DNA of 16,773 bases, taken from positions 1 to 16,773 of the forward strand of contig CAZVWW010000044.1 in assembly GCA_964631265.1 (NCBI GenBank), in the 5' to 3' direction. Shown here piece by piece: positions 13,392 to 16,773 of the stretch. Both the position numbers and the translations under genes were made by a program. The notes under the pieces were generated by a model, which saw only the letters and a list, made by a program, of their open reading frames with translations, was not told where the DNA came from and did no database searches. The DNA is from CAZVWW01 sp964631265. Its GTDB lineage: Bacteria; Thermotogota; Thermotogae; MWEM01. Numbering within the stretch: position 1 is the stretch's first letter; each line of letters opens with the position of its first letter.

Positions 13392-13511
13392 AGGCTTCGC
13401 TTGGAGCGTAACAAATCATTCATTATTCAGAATCGACAAATCCTTTAAGCAGGGACTCTCAATCATTAGGAAAGTTGTGTCTTTTCTTATTCTGCTGATT
13501 CTGTTAAGGGT

Positions 13512-14339
13512 TCAGCCGCTCATGATAATCCCTTCGATTGTTTTAACGGCGTTTCCTTTGATAGACATCCTTTCTCTTCCCACTTCCAACTCGAGAACCC
13601 CGCCTCTCTTTGAGGCCTGAAAGGCTGTGAGCCGTTTTTTGTTCAATTTCTCAGACCAGAAAGGTCCCAGAACGGTGTGGGCAGAGCCGGTGACGGGGTC
13701 CTCGTCGATACCCTCCCAGGGGACAAAAACCCGGGAACTGAAATCACACTCATGGTCTGATGCTGCCGTTACAATAAGGCCATGAATCTCAAACGGAAAC
13801 CGGACTTTTCTGAGTTTTCCGAAATCAGGGGTTAGGGATACGACATCTTTCTCCGATTCCAGTAGGAGCATCAGAAACCCCTGCTCTTTGTTCAGATAGG
13901 TTGTAAAGTTTGTTGTCAAGTTCAGTGGTTCTTTTAGAGTTTCAGCCACAGCGATCTTTTCCGGTCTGTTGACGGGAAAGTCCATGATTACCTGACCGTC
14001 TTCATAACCGGCCCTTAACTCACCACTTTTTGTCAGGAAGGTGATCGTGCCGCTGATCTTATACTCAGTGAAGAGAACATATGCAGCGGAAAGCGTTCCG
14101 TGTCCGCAGAGGGGAACCTCGGTCTCCGGGGTGAACCATCTCAAATGAAAGACGCTCGACTGCTGTAAGCCCTCTTTTCCCGCAGGATGTATAAAGGCCG
14201 TTTCCGAGAGATTCATCTCAGCGGCAATATGCTGATACAGCTCATCCTCTAATGCGTTTTCTGTCGGACAGACTGCCGCAGGATTACCTTTGAAGGGGTC
14301 TTCTGTGAAAGCATCGATCTGATAAAGCGGTATCTTCAT
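13512..14339 (-). CDS. PhzF-family isomerase/epimerase-like protein
   Basis: PhzF proteins have a diaminopimelate-epimerase-like double fold and catalyse proton shifts. PhzF itself acts in phenazine synthesis, but most family members have no known substrate. Here the N-terminus reads YQIDAFTEDPFKGNPAAVC. The conserved catalytic Glu is in LSETAFI, LCGHGTLSAAY is the first phosphate/carboxylate-binding region, and DEDPVTGSAHTVLGPFW is the family signature near residue 215. The 275-residue length is slightly shorter than PhzF (about 278). The ATG follows AAGAGGTGAT. It lies 19 bases after proB on the same strand, so it is the third gene of the proline operon. An amino-acid-related role is suggested by context only; phenazine synthesis is not indicated because no other phz genes are present. 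Confidence 0.9.
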   Translation of the reverse strand: MKIPLYQIDAFTEDPFKGNPAAVCPTENALEDELYQHIAAEMNLSETAFIHPAGKEGLQQSSVFHLRWFTPETEVPLCGHGTLSAAYVLFTEYKISGTITFLTKSGELRAGYEDGQVIMDFPVNRPEKIAVAETLKEPLNLTTNFTTYLNKEQGFLMLLLESEKDVVSLTPDFGKLRKVRFPFEIHGLIVTAASDHECDFSSRVFVPWEGIDEDPVTGSAHTVLGPFWSEKLNKKRLTAFQASKRGGVLELEVGRERMSIKGNAVKTIEGIIMSG

Positions 14340-14358
14340 TTTATCACCTCTTGAATAT

Positions 14359-15423
14359 TTATTCTTCTAGCCAGAAATTGTCAACATGAATGAAGGCCTT
14401 AGACGCGTTCGGATCAATTGTTGTCCGGATAGTCTCACTCTTCTTGCCGATAATTGCCAAGGCCTGCGTGTTCGAAAAATTGGTAATGCCCCGTCCAAGA
14501 GAGCACCCGTTGGTATCTTTGACGGTAACCACATCTCCCACGTCAAATTGACCGTTGATCTCAACGATTCCGACCGGTAGAATACTCTTTTTATCCTTCA
14601 CGGCTTTTTTGGCGCCCCCGTTAATCCGTATTTCCCCCGTAGTATGGGATAAAAAACCGATCCAGGCCTTCTTTGATTTGGTTTTATCCGATTGGGCAAA
14701 CGTTGTTCCCACATCCTGACCCCTGTAAAAACGCTCGATATTATTCACATCTCGACCGTCACAGATACACGTCCTGACCCCTGTTGCCGATGCCGCCCGG
14801 GCGGCTCTTATCTTGGTCTCTATACCGCCGCTTCCCCAGCTTGTCGCTGTCATCCTCTTTATTTTACGGGCTTTGTCGAAACGTTCTATGATAGTTCCGT
14901 TGATATCAAGTACCCCTTTCACACTTGAGAGGAGTAACAACATATCACTTTTCCAGCCGATGGCAAACATGGCAGCGAGGAGATCGTTGTCACCGAACGT
15001 TATCTCTTCAGTCGCCACCGTATCATTCTCGTTGGCAAGCGGGATAACGCCCATTTCACTGAGCCCGATCACTGTATTCCTCAGGTTCAAAAACCGTTTA
15101 CGGTCTCCGAAATCATTTCTGTTGATTAATATCTGAGAGATCCGCTCATCGTACATGTCAAAGGCTGTTTCATACAGTTTCATGAGCTGAACCTGTCCAA
15201 TCGCACAGAGGGCTTGCTTCTGATAAAGGTCCTCGTCGATACGCTCCTGGATGGCCTTGCCATACCCGGCAGCTCTGGCACCGGATGTGACAAGTATAAT
15301 CTCATTGCCCTCCTTTTTGATGGTGGAAAGAATTCTGGCCAGTTCTATGATATAACTTTTGTCAAGTTCCCCGTTTTCTTTGACGAGGAGGTTGCTTCCA
15401 ACCTTTACGACTATTTTTGCCAA
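14359..15423 (-). CDS. proB: Glutamate 5-kinase
   Basis: This phosphorylates L-glutamate to glutamyl-5-phosphate, the first and normally proline-inhibited step of proline synthesis. The amino-acid-kinase domain covers about residues 1-250, with KVGSNLL at the N-terminus, VTSGARAAG, the substrate loop LANENDTV and WGSGGIETKIRAARAA. A PUA domain follows (about 270-350), as in E. coli ProB. Length is 354 (E. coli 367). The start is TTG at 15423, 6 bases after a strong GGAGG; no ATG or GTG with a site is available upstream. The product is labile and is passed to ProA, encoded upstream in the same operon across a 92-base gap. Gene order is proA-proB, the reverse of the common proBA. Confidence 0.95.
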   Translation of the reverse strand: MAKIVVKVGSNLLVKENGELDKSYIIELARILSTIKKEGNEIILVTSGARAAGYGKAIQERIDEDLYQKQALCAIGQVQLMKLYETAFDMYDERISQILINRNDFGDRKRFLNLRNTVIGLSEMGVIPLANENDTVATEEITFGDNDLLAAMFAIGWKSDMLLLLSSVKGVLDINGTIIERFDKARKIKRMTATSWGSGGIETKIRAARAASATGVRTCICDGRDVNNIERFYRGQDVGTTFAQSDKTKSKKAWIGFLSHTTGEIRINGGAKKAVKDKKSILPVGIVEINGQFDVGDVVTVKDTNGCSLGRGITNFSNTQALAIIGKKSETIRTTIDPNASKAFIHVDNFWLEE

Positions 15424-15515
15424 TGAAATCCTCCGGATTCTAAGTTTTTTTCTAAACTTGGTTTCTTTTTAGACTCTTTGAAGCTTTTTTGGGTTTAGGT
15501 CCAAGCTCGTGACTT

Positions 15516-16754
15516 TTATGTCCTGACATGATAATGACCGAGTACTATATATTTGTAACTGGTCAATTCCCTCAAACCAACAGGTCCACGGGCGTGAAGC
15601 TTCTGTGTGCTGATACCGATCTCCCCGCCGAAACCGAACTGTTCGCCGTCCGTATACCTCGTAGAGGCATTGACATACACGGCTGCAGAATCAAGGGCGT
15701 TTGTAAATCTCATGGCGTTGAAATAATTCTCTGTAAGAATCGCTTCTGAATGGCCGGATGAGTATTGTTGAATGTGTTCAATTGCCTCATCTGTTGATTT
15801 GACAACCTTAACCGCCAGTATATAATCCAGGAACTCTTCTCTCCAGTCATCCTCTTCGGCCTTTTTGACGTCAATGATCGTGCTTGTCTTCCCGCATCCC
15901 CTTATCTCGACATTGCTTTCCTTGAGGACGGATTTCAAAGACGGAAGCAGGGCCGGGGCAATCTTTTCATGGACCAGCAGGGTTTCAACAGAGTTGCAGG
16001 TTCCGGGACGCTGAGTCTTGGCATTCTTGATGATGGCAACTGATTTGGCTATGTTGGCATCTTTGTCAACAAAGATGTGACAGTTGCCCACGCCTGTTTC
16101 AATCACCGGAACCGTTGAATTCTCAACAACGAACTTGATCAGCCCTGCACCGCCTCTGGGGATGATAAGCGAAAGGTATTGATTGGCGGTCAGCATCTCC
16201 CTGACATTCTCCCGATCCGTGTCTTCAATGATCTCGACAGCTGTTTCCGGCAAACCGGATTGGCTTAAGCCCTCTTTTATAGCCCGGGTGATGGAGAGGT
16301 TGGAATAAATGGCATCACTGCCCCCTCTCAACAGGACAGGGTTCCCCGTTTTTAAAGCCAGGATGGTGGCATCCAGGGTGACATTCGGTCTGGATTCATA
16401 AACCATACCAATGGCGCCTATCGGCACTCTGATCTGCGAGATTCTCAAGCCATTCTGCACCCACGACTTGATGACCTCACCCACTGGATCGTTCAACCCC
16501 GCAACATTCTCACAGGCCGTTATCATCCCGTCTATACGCTTTGGATTCAATGCCAGTCTGTCGATGAGGGACGCCTTGACCTTATTCTTCTTTGCCGCTT
16601 GAACATCCCGGGCGTTATCGCTCAGGATTGTCTCTTTATTCTCTTTCAAACTTCGAGCTATTTGTAACAGGGCGGTGTTTTTGTCTTTCGTTTCAGTGGT
16701 TCTGAGTATTCTCTCCGCTTCTTTGACCTTTTTTGCCTTTTCTGCTATCTTGAT
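15516..16754 (-). CDS. proA: Gamma-glutamyl phosphate reductase, apparent AUC start
   Basis: This is an NADPH-dependent reductase that converts glutamyl-5-phosphate to glutamate-5-semialdehyde, an aldehyde-dehydrogenase-fold enzyme of proline synthesis. Catalytic Cys253 lies in TQRPGTCNSVETLLV. Other family segments are IGAIGMVYESRPNVTLDA, LRGGSDA, IPRGGAGLI, YVNASTRYTDGEQFGFGGEIGISTQKLHARGP and the closing LTSYKYIVLG. Conventional starts in this frame begin only at TTG 16649, which would remove about 35 residues that fit the family N-terminus (KAKKV...ERIL...KNTALLQIA). The frame is open to a TAA at 16757-16755, immediately followed by ATC at 16754. That ATC is 4 bases after GAGGTGAT, as good a site as in the neighbouring genes. 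With AUC the protein has 412 residues, near the usual 415. It is the first visible gene of proA-proB-phzF; its promoter lies outside the window. Confidence 0.93.
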   Translation of the reverse strand: MKIAEKAKKVKEAERILRTTETKDKNTALLQIARSLKENKETILSDNARDVQAAKKNKVKASLIDRLALNPKRIDGMITACENVAGLNDPVGEVIKSWVQNGLRISQIRVPIGAIGMVYESRPNVTLDATILALKTGNPVLLRGGSDAIYSNLSITRAIKEGLSQSGLPETAVEIIEDTDRENVREMLTANQYLSLIIPRGGAGLIKFVVENSTVPVIETGVGNCHIFVDKDANIAKSVAIIKNAKTQRPGTCNSVETLLVHEKIAPALLPSLKSVLKESNVEIRGCGKTSTIIDVKKAEEDDWREEFLDYILAVKVVKSTDEAIEHIQQYSSGHSEAILTENYFNAMRFTNALDSAAVYVNASTRYTDGEQFGFGGEIGISTQKLHARGPVGLRELTSYKYIVLGHYHVRT

Positions 16755-16758
16755 TTAT

Positions 16759-16766
16759 ATCACCTC
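16759..16766 (-). promoter_or_regulatory. Ribosome binding site that points to an AUC start for proA
   Basis: GAGGTGAT on the - strand is the same sequence used by nfeD and phzF in this window, both of which reach an ATG 7 bases after GAGG. Here the codon 8 bases after GAGG is ATC, in frame with proA and directly behind an in-frame TAA. Confidence 0.7.
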
Positions 16767-16773
16767 ATATTAT

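Noticed and set aside
13384..13620. + strand ORF with a hydrophobic stretch between the kinase and phzF
   Set aside because: It starts at TTG without a binding site, overlaps the phzF 3' end in antisense, and has no recognisable family.

Overview
The window comes from a bacterium with moderate GC content, AGGAGG/GAGGTGAT-type ribosome binding sites and many extended -10 (TGnTATAAT-like) promoters. The phylum cannot be fixed from this sequence. A thioredoxin reductase paired with a two-domain glutaredoxin-like oxidoreductase, a MetQ without a lipobox cysteine, and a PEGA-domain secreted protein together lean towards an anaerobic lineage such as a mesophilic member of the Thermotogota or a member of the Spirochaetota. 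This is inference. No mobile element, CRISPR array or tRNA was seen.

Layout. Positions 1-69 hold the 3' end of a 5S rRNA gene and its terminator (+ strand), so an rRNA operon ends here. Facing it on the - strand is a methionine uptake operon, metQ-metN-metI (99-2551). It is preceded by a 5' leader (2611-2778) with a promoter, a 31-codon leader ORF containing three consecutive Met codons, and a strong intrinsic terminator. This has the form of a ribosome-stalling methionine attenuator and is the most interesting element in the window. Next come a secreted PEGA / CIA30-like protein of unknown function (2982-4076), a thiol-redox operon of a PDO-type oxidoreductase and trxB (4213-5858) with a CsoR/CstR-like inverted repeat upstream, and a wecG/tagA-type glycosyltransferase followed by the nfeD-slipin membrane pair (5941-8238). 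A pyridoxal kinase-like gene is divergent from wecG on the + strand (8310-9182). It converges on a 1350-residue hybrid sensor kinase on the - strand (14 propeller blades, Y_Y_Y, HisKA, HATPase, REC, HPt; 9179-13231), and the two stop codons overlap. The right end is a proline-synthesis operon, proA-proB-phzF (13512-16754, - strand).

How the genes work together. MetQNI imports methionine (probably D-methionine too), and the leader would let charged tRNA-Met supply decide whether the transporter mRNA is completed. PDO and TrxB form an NADPH-dependent disulfide-reducing pair. ProB and ProA convert glutamate to glutamate semialdehyde, the precursor of proline. Two genes, proA and the sensor kinase, appear to start at non-standard codons (AUC and AUU) placed at normal distance from good Shine-Dalgarno sequences. 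Conventional gene callers would probably misplace both starts.
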